From Janibacter indicus (GTDB taxonomy: Bacteria; Actinomycetota; Actinomycetes; Actinomycetales; Dermatophilaceae), in the NCBI RefSeq assembly GCF_900176385.1, contig NZ_FWXN01000012.1, forward strand, positions 85,621 to 149,620: a stretch of DNA of 64,000 nucleotides, read 5' to 3'. Position 1 is the first letter of the stretch. Each line of letters opens with the position of its first letter. The position numbers were made by a program, and so were the translations under genes. The notes beneath the pieces were generated by a model. It had not been told where the DNA came from. It was given only the letters and a program-made list of their open reading frames with translations, and searched no databases. Positions 17,041 to 25,624 of this stretch are shown here, piece after piece.

Positions 17041-17074
17041 CAGCAGGTCCCCGACTCCGGTCGGGGGCCTGCTG
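17041..17074 (-). terminator. Strong hairpin downstream of plsC-like gene
   Basis: A stem of about 15 bases (CAGCAGGTCCCCGAC with GTCGGGGGCCTGCTG, one G-T pair) and a 4-base loop, 111 bases after the acyltransferase stop on the minus strand. It may end that transcript. Confidence 0.5.
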
Positions 17075-17184
17075 TCGTTGGCGTGTCGGACTGCAGTTCG
17101 CTGCCTGACCAGAGCGAAACCCGTGAGTTTCCGGGCCTTCCAGACAGCTTGGCCACCGAACTGCCGCGCGACATGCCGCGAGGG

Positions 17185-17847
17185 TCAGCGGGACTCCCAC
17201 ATCTGCCGGGCGTGCCCGATCTCCTCGCGGATCGCGGCCATGATCGCGTCGGTGACCTCGCGGGCGGCGGCATCGTCGGTCCGCCCGGCCCACGCCGACA
17301 GGTCCACCGGGTCGCCGACCGACAGGCAGGCCGTGTGGCGGTGCCACAGGTGGCGGTGGCCCTGCTGCGGGCCCCACGTCCCGACTGGGATGACCGGCGC
17401 CTCGGGATGACGAAGGGCGAGCCGCGCGGCTCCCGTACGGGCGGGCCCGGGCATCCTGTCGGGCTCGGTCGTGAGGCGCCCCTCCGGGTAGAGCGCGACA
17501 AGCTGCCCCTGCTCGAGCCGCTCCGACGCCGCGTCGAGGGCATCGGCCGCCGCGGCCGAGCCTCGCGCGACGGGGATCTGGCCGGTGGCCCGGGCGAGCG
17601 CACCGACGACCGGCCACCCGAAGACCTCCTTCATCGCGAGGAAGTGCGGGAAGCGCCGGTGGCCGATCGTCACCCGCGCCACGGCCAGCGGGTCGGACAT
17701 CGTGAGGTGGTTGGCCACGAGGATCACCGGCCCTCGTCGAGGGATGGCACCGGCGGTGCGGAAGCGCACCCGGTGCGCCAGCTTGGCCACGGCCCAGACC
17801 AGCACGAAGCCGGCGGCGTTCTTCAGGTGCTGTCGTGGAGTGGTCAC
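17185..17847 (-). CDS. plsC: Lysophospholipid acyltransferase family protein
   Basis: A 220-residue 1-acyl-glycerol-3-phosphate acyltransferase-type protein of phospholipid synthesis. The catalytic HX4D motif is ANHLTMSDPL, followed by the glycerol-phosphate-binding block FLAMKEVFGWP and the YPEGRLT motif (usual FPEGTR), then VIPVGTWGP. A hydrophobic N-terminal segment (FVLVWAVAKL) associates it with the membrane. The GTG at 17847 is the best start, although a GGAGG lies directly against it rather than at the usual spacing. Exact acyl acceptor unknown; plsC is the family name. Confidence 0.8.
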   Translation of the reverse strand: MTTPRQHLKNAAGFVLVWAVAKLAHRVRFRTAGAIPRRGPVILVANHLTMSDPLAVARVTIGHRRFPHFLAMKEVFGWPVVGALARATGQIPVARGSAAAADALDAASERLEQGQLVALYPEGRLTTEPDRMPGPARTGAARLALRHPEAPVIPVGTWGPQQGHRHLWHRHTACLSVGDPVDLSAWAGRTDDAAAREVTDAIMAAIREEIGHARQMWESR

Positions 17848-17928
17848 CTCCGCATTGTGGCCCCGGCCCCACCCACCCTCACGGAGTAGTCGTACCCAGG
17901 CTCCCCCCTTCGCCTGATCTCGACGTAC

Positions 17929-17966
17929 TGCGGCACGGACGAAGGGGGCACACCCCCTGTGCCGCA
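17929..17966. other. Hairpin in the plsC/amidase divergent region
   Basis: TGCGGCAC and GTGCCGCA form the outer stem, with AGGGGG/CCCCCT inside. The left half contains the CGAAGGGGG motif. It could be an attenuator-like leader element or a site for protein binding; it lies upstream of both genes. Confidence 0.45.
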
Positions 17967-18053
17967 AGGGATGCGACTCGTCCTGCAGGGCCGTCCACCC
18001 GCAGCTAGCGTGGGCCGGGCCCATCGGACCCAAACCCCCTGCGAGGTGTCCAC

Positions 18054-19493
18054 GTGAGCTCCCTTCGTCGTGCTCTCTCCCGCCTGACCGTCACCGCCCT
18101 GGCCACGTCCCTGGACACCGTCATCCCGGCTTCAGGCGGCAGCGCCGCGCCCAGTCCGGTTGCCGCACAACGCGACTCGATCCCCATCCCCGGCGTCGAC
18201 CAGGCCGCGCTGTCGAAGGCCCCCAAAGTGCCCACGGCCGGCCGCTCCGGCGACCGGGTCGTCGGCATGACGGACACCCTGGCCACGAAGGACTTCCGCG
18301 TCGCGGGCCTGACGTGGGACGGCTCGCGCACCGACGTCGAGGCCTTCGTCCGCACCCGCGACGCGCAGACCGGCCGGTGGTCGGGCTGGAGCCTGCTCGA
18401 GGCCGAAGGGGGACCCGACGCCGGCTCTGCCGAGGCGGCCGCCACCCGGGGCGGCACCCAGCCGCTCGTCACCGCGCCCTCCGACGGCATCCAGGTGCGC
18501 GTGGAGTCTGCCGGCGCCCGGCCGCAGGGCCTCAAGGTCGACGTCATCGACCCGGGCACCTCGACCGCCGACGCCACCGCCGGCAGCGACACCACCTCCC
18601 TCTCCACGGCGGTCGAGACCAACCCCCAGAAGCGGCCGACGATCCACAGCCGGGCCGAGTGGGGGGCCGACGAGTCGATCCGCAAGGGCGACCCCGACTA
18701 CGGCGAGGTGCGCGGCGCGGTCGTGCACCACACCGCGGGGGTCAACGGCTACTCCCGCGAGGAGGTGCCGGCGATCATGCGCGGCATCTACGAGTTCCAC
18801 GTCAACGGCCGCGGGTGGAACGACATCGGCTACAACGTCCTCGTCGACCGCTTCGGGCGGCTGTGGGAGGGCCGCGCCGGCGGCGTCGACAAGGCCGTCG
18901 TCGGCGCCCACGCCCAGGGCGTCAACAGCCAGACCTTCGGCATCTCGGCGATGGGCGACTACGACCAGACCGCGGCGCCCGACGCCATGACGACGAGCAT
19001 CGAGCGGCTCATGGCGTGGAAGCTCGCCCGCCACCACGTCGACCCGACGGCCAAGGCGACGATCGGCGGCGAGTGGCTCCCCACCGTCGTCGGCCACCGC
19101 TCCGTCGGCCAGACGACCTGCCCCGGCCAGTACTTCACGGCACGTCTGCCCGAGATCCGCACCGACGCCCGGGCCCGGCAGGGCACCGCCTTCTACACGC
19201 CGAGCACGAGCCCGCGTCGGGTCGCCTACGGCACGGGCGGGTCGGCGCTCCAGGTGCGCACGACCGGCGACGTCACCTGGCGCGTGCGCATCTCCAGCGA
19301 CAAGCACGGGGTCATCTCCGACCGGTCGAGCACCCGGACCGGCGACACCGACCTCACGGTGACGTGGAAAGGCCGTCTCGCCGACGGCAGCTGGGCCCCG
19401 CCGGGTGAGTACGAGGTCCTGCTGAGCGGCAAGGACACCAGCTCCGGCGCCTGGATCCCCAGCTGGCGCGACACGGTCACCGTCACGTCCTGA
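18054..19493 (+). CDS. Secreted N-acetylmuramoyl-L-alanine amidase (PGRP / Amidase_2 type)
   Basis: This enzyme cleaves the bond between MurNAc and the stem peptide in peptidoglycan. The 479-residue protein has an export signal (about 1-33), a Pro/Ala-rich region, a PGRP/Amidase_2 catalytic domain (about 195-375) and a C-terminal FlgD-like Ig domain (about 390-479, ending YEVLLSGKDTSSGAWIPSWRDTVTV). Zinc ligands are in VVHHTAG and the GHRSVGQTTCPGQ block (His and Cys); the catalytic Tyr is in DIGYNVLVDRFG. The start is GTG 18054, matching other actinobacterial PGRP amidases in layout. Confidence 0.88.
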   Translation: MSSLRRALSRLTVTALATSLDTVIPASGGSAAPSPVAAQRDSIPIPGVDQAALSKAPKVPTAGRSGDRVVGMTDTLATKDFRVAGLTWDGSRTDVEAFVRTRDAQTGRWSGWSLLEAEGGPDAGSAEAAATRGGTQPLVTAPSDGIQVRVESAGARPQGLKVDVIDPGTSTADATAGSDTTSLSTAVETNPQKRPTIHSRAEWGADESIRKGDPDYGEVRGAVVHHTAGVNGYSREEVPAIMRGIYEFHVNGRGWNDIGYNVLVDRFGRLWEGRAGGVDKAVVGAHAQGVNSQTFGISAMGDYDQTAAPDAMTTSIERLMAWKLARHHVDPTAKATIGGEWLPTVVGHRSVGQTTCPGQYFTARLPEIRTDARARQGTAFYTPSTSPRRVAYGTGGSALQVRTTGDVTWRVRISSDKHGVISDRSSTRTGDTDLTVTWKGRLADGSWAPPGEYEVLLSGKDTSSGAWIPSWRDTVTVTS

Positions 19494-19496
19494 CGC

Positions 19497-21026
19497 TCAC
19501 TCCTCGCAGGTCAGCTCGCCACCGTCGGGCGTCGTGCCGGTGAGCCAGAACTCGTCGACCGCCTCGTCGACGCAGGAGTTCTGGCGCATGTAGGCGGTGT
19601 GCCCGTCGCCCTCGTGGGTGATCAGGGCGGAGTCGGCGAGCTGCTCGTGCAGGCGCTGCGCCCACTCGTAGGGCGTGGCGGGGTCGCGGGTCGTGCCGAC
19701 GACGAGGATCGGGTCGGCCCCCTCGGCGTCGACCTCGTGCGGCGTGTTGGTGGGGTCGATCGGCCACTGGGCACAGGGTGACTCCGAGGCGAGCGCGCGG
19801 CCCCAGATCGGGGCCTCCTTCTCGGCGCGGGCGACGAGGTCGTCGGGATCGCCGGGGCCGTCCGGGGTGTCGAGGCAGGAGACGGCCGGCAGGGCCTCGA
19901 GCATGTTGTTCTGGTAGGTCCCGCCGGAGTCGCGGCCGGCATAGGCGCGGCCGAGCTCGCTGAGCGGGCCCCCGTCACCGTCGTCCGCGGCGACGAGTGC
20001 GTCGGTCAGCTGCGACCACATGCCCTGGTCGTACATCGCCTGCGCGATGCCCCACGTCGCCCAACCCTCGGTGAGCTCGATGCCCGCGCTGGCGGGCAGC
20101 GGCTGCTCGTCAAGCTCCTCGAGCTGGCTCTGCACGTGCTCGACGACCTCGTCGACGCTCGAGCCGAGCGGGCAGTCGTCATCGACACAGTCCTGCGCCC
20201 ACGCCCGGGTCGCGGTGTCGAAGCCCTTGGCCTGACCGATCGCGACCTCCTCGGAGGTCGCGTCGGGAGGCAGCACTCCGTCGAGGACCATGCGCCCGGA
20301 ACGGTCGGGGAAGAGGTCGGCATAGGTCGCGCCGAGGTAGGTGCCGTAGGACTTGCCGAGGTAGGTCAGCTTGCCGTCGCCGAGGGCGGCCCGCAGCACG
20401 TCCATGTCGCGCGCGGCGTCGGCGGTGGAGACGTGACCGAGCAGCTCGCCCGTCTTGTCCTTGCACCCGTCGGCGAACTCCTTCTGCGCGCGCTCCCCCG
20501 CCGACTTTTCCTCCGGGGTGTCGGGCGTCGGGTCCTTGGCCAGGTAATCGTCCATGTCGGCATCGCTCAGGCAGTCGACCGGGTGCGAGCGCCCCACGCC
20601 CCGCGGGTCGAAGCCCACGACGTCGAAGTGGCGCCGGATCTGGTCGCTGACGATGAAGTCCGCCGCCGCCGCGTAGTCCACGCCGGAGCCGCCCGGGCCA
20701 CCGGGGTTGACGACGAGCGAGCCCGCGGCCTCCCCCTTCGCCTGGACTCGCAGGACGGCGATCTCGATGGTCTGGCCGTCGGGCTGCTCGTAGTCCATCG
20801 GAACCTCGAGCGTGGCGCACTCGCCGTCGCTGCCCTGGCAGCCGCCCCACTCGAGGTCCTGCGCGTAGAAGCGCTCGAGCCCCGTGGTCCCCGCCGGCGG
20901 CGCGGTGTTGCCGGGGCCGAGCCCGGTGGGCTGGGTGTCGGGCTCGAGCAGCGAGCAGCCGGCCACCGGCAGGAGCAGCGCCGCCGCGGCGGCCAGAACA
21001 CGGACGGTGCGACGGGCACGACTCAT
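19497..21026 (-). CDS. Alpha/beta hydrolase lipoprotein, tripeptidyl aminopeptidase (TAP) type
   Basis: A 509-residue exported serine peptidase. The signal ends in the lipobox LPVAGC, so it is a lipoprotein. The alpha/beta-hydrolase core has the nucleophile motif GKSYGTYLG, oxyanion residues in NPGGPGGSG, and the catalytic His in HEGDGHTAYM within the C-terminal TAP-like domain. This family removes N-terminal tripeptides or hydrolyses small esters in actinobacteria. It starts 31 bases after the holB stop, so it may be transcribed with tmk-holB. Confidence 0.88.
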   Translation of the reverse strand: MSRARRTVRVLAAAAALLLPVAGCSLLEPDTQPTGLGPGNTAPPAGTTGLERFYAQDLEWGGCQGSDGECATLEVPMDYEQPDGQTIEIAVLRVQAKGEAAGSLVVNPGGPGGSGVDYAAAADFIVSDQIRRHFDVVGFDPRGVGRSHPVDCLSDADMDDYLAKDPTPDTPEEKSAGERAQKEFADGCKDKTGELLGHVSTADAARDMDVLRAALGDGKLTYLGKSYGTYLGATYADLFPDRSGRMVLDGVLPPDATSEEVAIGQAKGFDTATRAWAQDCVDDDCPLGSSVDEVVEHVQSQLEELDEQPLPASAGIELTEGWATWGIAQAMYDQGMWSQLTDALVAADDGDGGPLSELGRAYAGRDSGGTYQNNMLEALPAVSCLDTPDGPGDPDDLVARAEKEAPIWGRALASESPCAQWPIDPTNTPHEVDAEGADPILVVGTTRDPATPYEWAQRLHEQLADSALITHEGDGHTAYMRQNSCVDEAVDEFWLTGTTPDGGELTCEE

Positions 21027-21057
21027 GGCGCAGACGCTACCTGTCGCCTGATGTCGA

Positions 21058-22227
21058 TCAGCGCGATGGCAGCTGCAGCGAGACCGCCATCGCCTCGAGC
21101 GCCAGCAACGGCGCGACGTTGGCGGCGATCCGCTCGCGGGCGGTCGCGATGGCCTCCATCGCGCCGAGCAGCCCCTCGCCGCCGAAGGCCCGCGCGACCT
21201 CCTCGACGACCGGTCGGGCGTCCTCGTTGACCAGGGCGACGGGCGAGCCCGCGTGCAGCACGAGCGCGTCGCGGTAGACCGAGAGCAGGTCGACGAGCGC
21301 CCGGTCGACCATGTCGCGGGTGAAGCGGGTGGCGCGCGTCTTGTGCTCACGCTCGAGGGCGTTCACCTGAGCCCGGACGTGCGGTGGCTGGGTCCGCGCG
21401 CTCGGGTCGGCACCGAGGGTCTCGAGGAGACGTTCCTTCTCCGCCGCGGCGCGGGCCTCGAGCGTGCGGTCGCGCTCCTGCTCGGCGATCTGCAGCAGGT
21501 CGGCGGCGGCGCCCACCGCGTCGGACACACCCCGGATGCGGCCGGCCATGGCGATGGTGTCGCGGCGGCGGATGCGCGCGCCCTCGTCGGTCGCCAGCCG
21601 CTTGGCCAGGCCGATGTGGCTCTGCGCGGCCCGGGCGGCATAGGTCGCCATGCCGATGTCGATGCCGTCGCGGCGGTGGAGCAGCTGGGCGACCTCGGGC
21701 ACGGGCGGGGTGCGCAGCCGAACGTGCCGCGAGCGCGAGCGGACGGTGATGAGCACGTCCTCGAGGCTCGGCGCGCAGAGCAGCCAGACGGTGCGCGGCG
21801 TGGGCTCCTCGAGTGCCTTGAGCAGGGCATTGCCCGACTGCTCGGTCAGCCGGTCGGCGTCCTCGACGAGGATGATCCGGTAGCGCCCGACGCTCGGCGA
21901 GCGGCCGGCGAGCTGGACGAGGTCGCGGGTCGCGGCGACGCCGATGGACAGGGCCTCGGTCGCGAGGACGTCGACGTCGGCGTGCGTCCCGTCGAGCGCG
22001 GTGCGGCACTCACGGCACTCGCCGCAGCCACCGCTCGGGCACAGCAGCGCCCCGGCGAAGGCCCGCGCTGCCGTCGACCGCCCGGACCCCGGCGGCCCGG
22101 TGAAGAGCCAGGCGTGAGTCATGGCGGCCGGGTCGGCGACCGCCCGGGTCAGCGTCGTCACCGTCTCGGCCTGGCCGACGACGTCGCGCCAGATCGGGGC
22201 CGGCCCCTCACCCGCCACGGCGGTCAC
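21058..22227 (-). CDS. holB: DNA polymerase III delta' subunit
   Basis: HolB is part of the clamp loader. The 389-residue protein has the P-loop GPPGSGRST (Arg where Lys is usual in ATP-active loaders), a zinc module CPSGGCGECREC, SPSVGRYRIILVEDADRLTEQSGNALLKALEEP and the SRC-like RSRSRHV sensor region. Its GTG overlaps the tmk stop as GTGA. tmk-holB adjacency is common in bacteria. Confidence 0.93.
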   Translation of the reverse strand: MTAVAGEGPAPIWRDVVGQAETVTTLTRAVADPAAMTHAWLFTGPPGSGRSTAARAFAGALLCPSGGCGECRECRTALDGTHADVDVLATEALSIGVAATRDLVQLAGRSPSVGRYRIILVEDADRLTEQSGNALLKALEEPTPRTVWLLCAPSLEDVLITVRSRSRHVRLRTPPVPEVAQLLHRRDGIDIGMATYAARAAQSHIGLAKRLATDEGARIRRRDTIAMAGRIRGVSDAVGAAADLLQIAEQERDRTLEARAAAEKERLLETLGADPSARTQPPHVRAQVNALEREHKTRATRFTRDMVDRALVDLLSVYRDALVLHAGSPVALVNEDARPVVEEVARAFGGEGLLGAMEAIATARERIAANVAPLLALEAMAVSLQLPSR

Positions 22228-22841
22228 AGGACGCCCTCGCGCTGCAGGCGGGAGCGGACGCGGTCGGCGACGGCCAGCGCGTGGGCGGCCCCGTCGACGA
22301 CGAGGTAGCGCTCGGGCGCGGCCTCGGCCATCGCGAGGAAGTGCTCACGCACCGCCGTGTGGAAGGCGTCGGCCTCGGACTCCATCCGGTCGTGGGTGCC
22401 GCCGCGGCGGCGGCGCCCGGTGGCCGGGTCGACGTCGACGAGGACGGTGAGGTCGGGGGTGAGTCCACCGACGGCCCAGGACTGCAGGTCGGCGACCTCC
22501 TGCGCCCCGAGGGAGCGGCCGGCGCCCTGATAGGCGACGGAGGAGTCGGTGTAGCGGTCGGTGACGACGACCGCTCCGCGGGCGAGCGAAGGGAGGATGA
22601 CCTCCTCGACGTGCTGGGCCTTGTCGGCGGCGAAGACCAGGGCCTCCGCCCGGGGCGTGATCGCCTCGCCGTGGAGGACGAGGTCGCGCAGCGCGGCACC
22701 GAGGGCGGTGCCCCCCGGCTGGCGGGTCACGACGACCTCGCGGCCCGCCGCCTCGAGGGCCTCGACGAGGTGCCTGACCTGCGTCGACTTGCCGGCGCCG
22801 TCGCCCCCCTCGAAGGCGATGAAGTATCCGCGATCCGTCAC
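22224..22841 (-). CDS. tmk: Thymidylate kinase
   Basis: Tmk phosphorylates dTMP to dTDP. The 205 residues include P-loop EGGDGAGKST, VTRQPGG, DRYTDSSVAYQGAGR and the LID region RRRRGGTHDRME. The start GTG at 22841 is 7 bases after a TAGGGT element and lacks a ribosome site, so the message may be leaderless. Confidence 0.94.
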   Translation of the reverse strand: MTDRGYFIAFEGGDGAGKSTQVRHLVEALEAAGREVVVTRQPGGTALGAALRDLVLHGEAITPRAEALVFAADKAQHVEEVILPSLARGAVVVTDRYTDSSVAYQGAGRSLGAQEVADLQSWAVGGLTPDLTVLVDVDPATGRRRRGGTHDRMESEADAFHTAVREHFLAMAEAAPERYLVVDGAAHALAVADRVRSRLQREGVL

Positions 22842-22848
22842 GTCGTCG

Positions 22849-22854
22849 ACCCTA
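22849..22854 (-). promoter_or_regulatory. Putative -10 element for leaderless tmk-holB transcription
   Basis: Reads TAGGGT on the minus strand, 7 bases before the tmk GTG. Confidence 0.5.
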
Positions 22855-23001
22855 AGGCACCGTGCCGACACGCGAGTCCGGTGCCGAGCAGGTGCTGCGC
22901 AAAGGTCACAAGTCGGTCGCGATGGACGGCTGAGCGGCGGGTCCGGCTCCCCCGCGGGGTTGAGTGGACGACTGGTCCCGAGAGCCGGGGTCGAGGAGAG
23001 G

Positions 23002-23649
23002 ATGCCCGTGGGTGATTTCGTCGCAGACAAGTGGCAGGACATCCTCTTCCGGTCCTTCCAGCACCTCTCGCTGGTGGCTCAGTCAGTCCTCCTCGCGACG
23101 ATCATCGCCATCGCGCTCGCGGTGCTCGTCACCCGGGTGCCGCAGCTGAAGCCCGCGGCCAACATGCTCAGTGCCATCGGCCTGACGATCCCCTCCTTCG
23201 CCCTGCTCGGCCTCCTCCTGCCCCTCGTCGGCATCGGCGCGCTGCCCTCGGTGATAGCGGTGACCTTCTACGCGACCCTGCCGATCCTGCGCAATGCCGT
23301 CGTCGGCCTTTCGGGCGTCAGCCCGACCCTGCTCGAGTCGGCGAAGGGGATGGGCATGGGTTCGACGGCCCGCTTCCTACGGGTGCAGCTGCCGATGGCC
23401 TGGCCGGTGATCATGGCCGGCCTGCGGGTGTCCGCCCAGATGTCGATGGGCGTCGCCGCGATCGCCGCCTACGCCCTCGGGCCTGGCCTCGGCCCCTACA
23501 TCTTCACCGGGCTCGCCCAGATCGGCGGGGCCAATGCCCTCAACTACGCCCTCGTCGGGACCCTCGGGGTGGTCGTCCTCGCCCTGCTCCTCGACGCCGC
23601 CCTGCTGCTCGTCAGCCGACTCACCACCTCGAAGGGGATCCGCGCCTGA
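23002..23649 (+). CDS. Osmoprotectant ABC transporter permease (OpuCB/ProW type)
   Basis: A 215-residue permease with about five membrane helices and the inner-membrane coupling motif ESAKGMGMGSTARFLRVQLPMAWPVIMAGLR, typical of glycine betaine/carnitine/choline importers. It is the first of four overlapping genes (permease, ATPase, permease, binding protein), the OpuC layout. ATG 23002 has GGAG only 3 bases away, so GTG 23008 is an equally good start. The importer would take up compatible solutes in osmotic stress. Confidence 0.85.
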   Translation: MPVGDFVADKWQDILFRSFQHLSLVAQSVLLATIIAIALAVLVTRVPQLKPAANMLSAIGLTIPSFALLGLLLPLVGIGALPSVIAVTFYATLPILRNAVVGLSGVSPTLLESAKGMGMGSTARFLRVQLPMAWPVIMAGLRVSAQMSMGVAAIAAYALGPGLGPYIFTGLAQIGGANALNYALVGTLGVVVLALLLDAALLLVSRLTTSKGIRA

Positions 23650-24848
23650 TGTCCACCACCGCAGACCAGCAGCCCGCACCCGAGCACCCCGCAGCCGACC
23701 GGGAGGTGAGCGGCGCCGAGATCGTCTTCGACAACGTCACCAAGACCTACTCCGGGCAAAAGGTGCCGGCCGTCGACGGGCTGTCCCTCACCGTGCCGGC
23801 CGGCGAGATCGTCATGTTCATCGGCCCCTCGGGCTGCGGCAAGACGACGACGCTGAAGATGATCAACCGCCTCCACGAGCCGACCTCGGGGACGATCACC
23901 ATCGACGGCGAGGACATCCGCAGCAAGAATGCGACCGAGCTGCGCCGCACCATCGGCTACGTCATCCAGGGCGGCTCGCTCTTCCCCCACATGACGGTCG
24001 GCGACAACATCGCCCTCGTCCCGGGCCTGCTCAAGTGGGACAAGCGCCGCATCAGCGAGCGTGTCGACGACCTGCTCGAGCTCGTCGGCCTCGACCCCAA
24101 GCGCTACCGCGACCGCTACCCCAAGGAGCTCTCCGGCGGGCAGCAACAGCGCGTCGGCGTCGCCCGCGGCCTCGCGGCCGACCCGCCGGTGCTGCTCATG
24201 GACGAGCCCTTCGGCGCGGTCGACCCGATCACCCGGCAGCGGCTCCAGGACGAGCTGATGAGCATCCAGGAGGAGCTGCAGAAGACGATCGTCTGCGTCA
24301 CCCACGACATCGACGAGGCGGTCAAGCTCGGCGACCGGATCCTCCTGCTGCGCGAGGGCGCCCAGATCGCCCAGTACGACACCCCGACCACCCTCCTGGC
24401 CAACCCCGCCGACGAGTTCGTCGAGGACTTCATCGGGGCTGGGTCCTCGCTCAAGCAGCTGAGCCTCTCGCGCGTCGACGAGCTCGAGCTGCAGAGCCCG
24501 GTCCTCGCCACGGTCGGTGACGACGGCAAGGCCGCCGCCGAGGCCGCCCGCGCCGGCGGCCAGAACGACGTCATCGTGCTCGACTCCCGACGTCGCCCGG
24601 TCGGGTGGTACAGCCTCAAGGAGGCCGCCCGGATGCCTCGTCTGCCCGACCACACCGAGGAGGACATCTCGGTGATCGACCGGCGCTCGACGATCAACGA
24701 CGCCCTCGACTCGATGCTCGCGAGCACCCACGGCGGCGTCCTCGTCACCGGCCGCCGCGACGAGTTCCTCGGCGTCGTGACCTTCGAGGCGGTCACCGAC
24801 CACATCCGCGCCGCGTCCGACCCGGATGCGCAGGAGGCCACGTCATGA
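23649..24848 (+). CDS. Osmoprotectant ABC transporter ATP-binding protein with CBS-like tail (OpuCA type)
   Basis: A 399-residue ABC ATPase. Walker A is GPSGCGKTTT, the signature LSGGQQQR, Walker B VLLMDEP and the switch histidine is in CVTHD. After residue about 265 a regulatory region contains one CBS-like unit (about 335-390: EEDISVIDRRSTINDAL to LGVVTFEAVTDHI); OpuCA proteins usually carry two CBS domains that sense ionic strength, so one looks reduced. Start and stop overlap the neighbouring permeases (TGATG and ATGA). Confidence 0.9.
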   Translation: MSTTADQQPAPEHPAADREVSGAEIVFDNVTKTYSGQKVPAVDGLSLTVPAGEIVMFIGPSGCGKTTTLKMINRLHEPTSGTITIDGEDIRSKNATELRRTIGYVIQGGSLFPHMTVGDNIALVPGLLKWDKRRISERVDDLLELVGLDPKRYRDRYPKELSGGQQQRVGVARGLAADPPVLLMDEPFGAVDPITRQRLQDELMSIQEELQKTIVCVTHDIDEAVKLGDRILLLREGAQIAQYDTPTTLLANPADEFVEDFIGAGSSLKQLSLSRVDELELQSPVLATVGDDGKAAAEAARAGGQNDVIVLDSRRRPVGWYSLKEAARMPRLPDHTEEDISVIDRRSTINDALDSMLASTHGGVLVTGRRDEFLGVVTFEAVTDHIRAASDPDAQEATS

Positions 24849-25624
24849 CCGAGGTGAGGACTTCCCCTTCGACCGCCGACACCGGTGTCGAGGACCGCCG
24901 CACGACGATCGGGCTGCTCGTCGGCCTGCCGCTGCTCTGCGCGGCGATCCTCGGCGGCTGGGCGATCTGGCGGCAGACCGCCGACCTCGACGACATCGAG
25001 GCCCGTCAGCTCGCGTGGGGCACGATCCTCACGCTGACCCGCGAGCACATCACGCTCACCCTCATCACGACCGCCGTCGTGCTCGTCACCGCGATCCCCA
25101 TCGGCATCCTGCTCACCCGCGGCCCGGCCCGCCGCTTCTCCGGACCGATCACGGCGATCGCCAACGCCGGCCAGGCCGCGCCGGTCATCGGTCTCATCGT
25201 GCTCTTGGCGATGTGGCTCGGCTTCGGCGTGCGCACCGCCGTCATCTCGCTGGCGATCTACGGCTTCCTGCCGGTGCTGCGCAACACGATCGTCGGCCTC
25301 CAGCAGGTCGACCAGACCCTCGTCGAGGCCGCGCGCGGCATGGGCATGTCCCCCGTCGACGTCCTGCGCCGGGTCGAGCTGCCGCTCGCCATGCCGGTGA
25401 TCATGGCCGGTGTGCGCACCGCGCTCGTGCTCGTCGTCGGTGCGGCGAGCTTCGCGACGTTCGTCAACGCCGGCGGGCTGGGCGCGCTCATCGTCACCGG
25501 CATCACGCTCTTCCGCTACCCCATCCTCGTCAGCGGCGCCGTGATCATCGCGGTCGTCGCGCTGCTCATCGACTGGGCGGGCCGGGTGCTCGAGCTCGTC
25601 CTCACTCCCAAGGGGACCTCATGA
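24845..25624 (+). CDS. Osmoprotectant ABC transporter permease (OpuCD/ProW type)
   Basis: Second permease of the importer, 259 residues. A hydrophilic N-terminus is followed by about six helices, and the coupling motif VEAARGMGMSPVDVLRRVELPLAMPVIMAGVR is close to that of the first permease. It overlaps the ATPase gene and the binding-protein gene by 4 bases each (ATGA). Confidence 0.88.
   Translation: MTEVRTSPSTADTGVEDRRTTIGLLVGLPLLCAAILGGWAIWRQTADLDDIEARQLAWGTILTLTREHITLTLITTAVVLVTAIPIGILLTRGPARRFSGPITAIANAGQAAPVIGLIVLLAMWLGFGVRTAVISLAIYGFLPVLRNTIVGLQQVDQTLVEAARGMGMSPVDVLRRVELPLAMPVIMAGVRTALVLVVGAASFATFVNAGGLGALIVTGITLFRYPILVSGAVIIAVVALLIDWAGRVLELVLTPKGTS

Larger units (their letters stand above)
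16831..17184. other. Non-coding gap after tRNA-Thr
   Basis: No convincing gene is seen in about 350 bases. It contains a tandem direct repeat of 19 bases (GTCGTTGGTGTCACCTGGT at 16929 and 16948), a pair of GGTACCCCT/CTGGTACCCC boxes around 16870-16890, and a strong hairpin at 17041-17074. Its position 3' of a tRNA is a common integration site, but no integrase or repeated tRNA end is present. Confidence 0.5.

Noticed and set aside
16799..17184. Prophage or integrated element at tRNA-Thr
   Set aside because: No integrase, no second copy of the tRNA 3' end and no foreign genes; both flanks are ordinary chromosomal genes.
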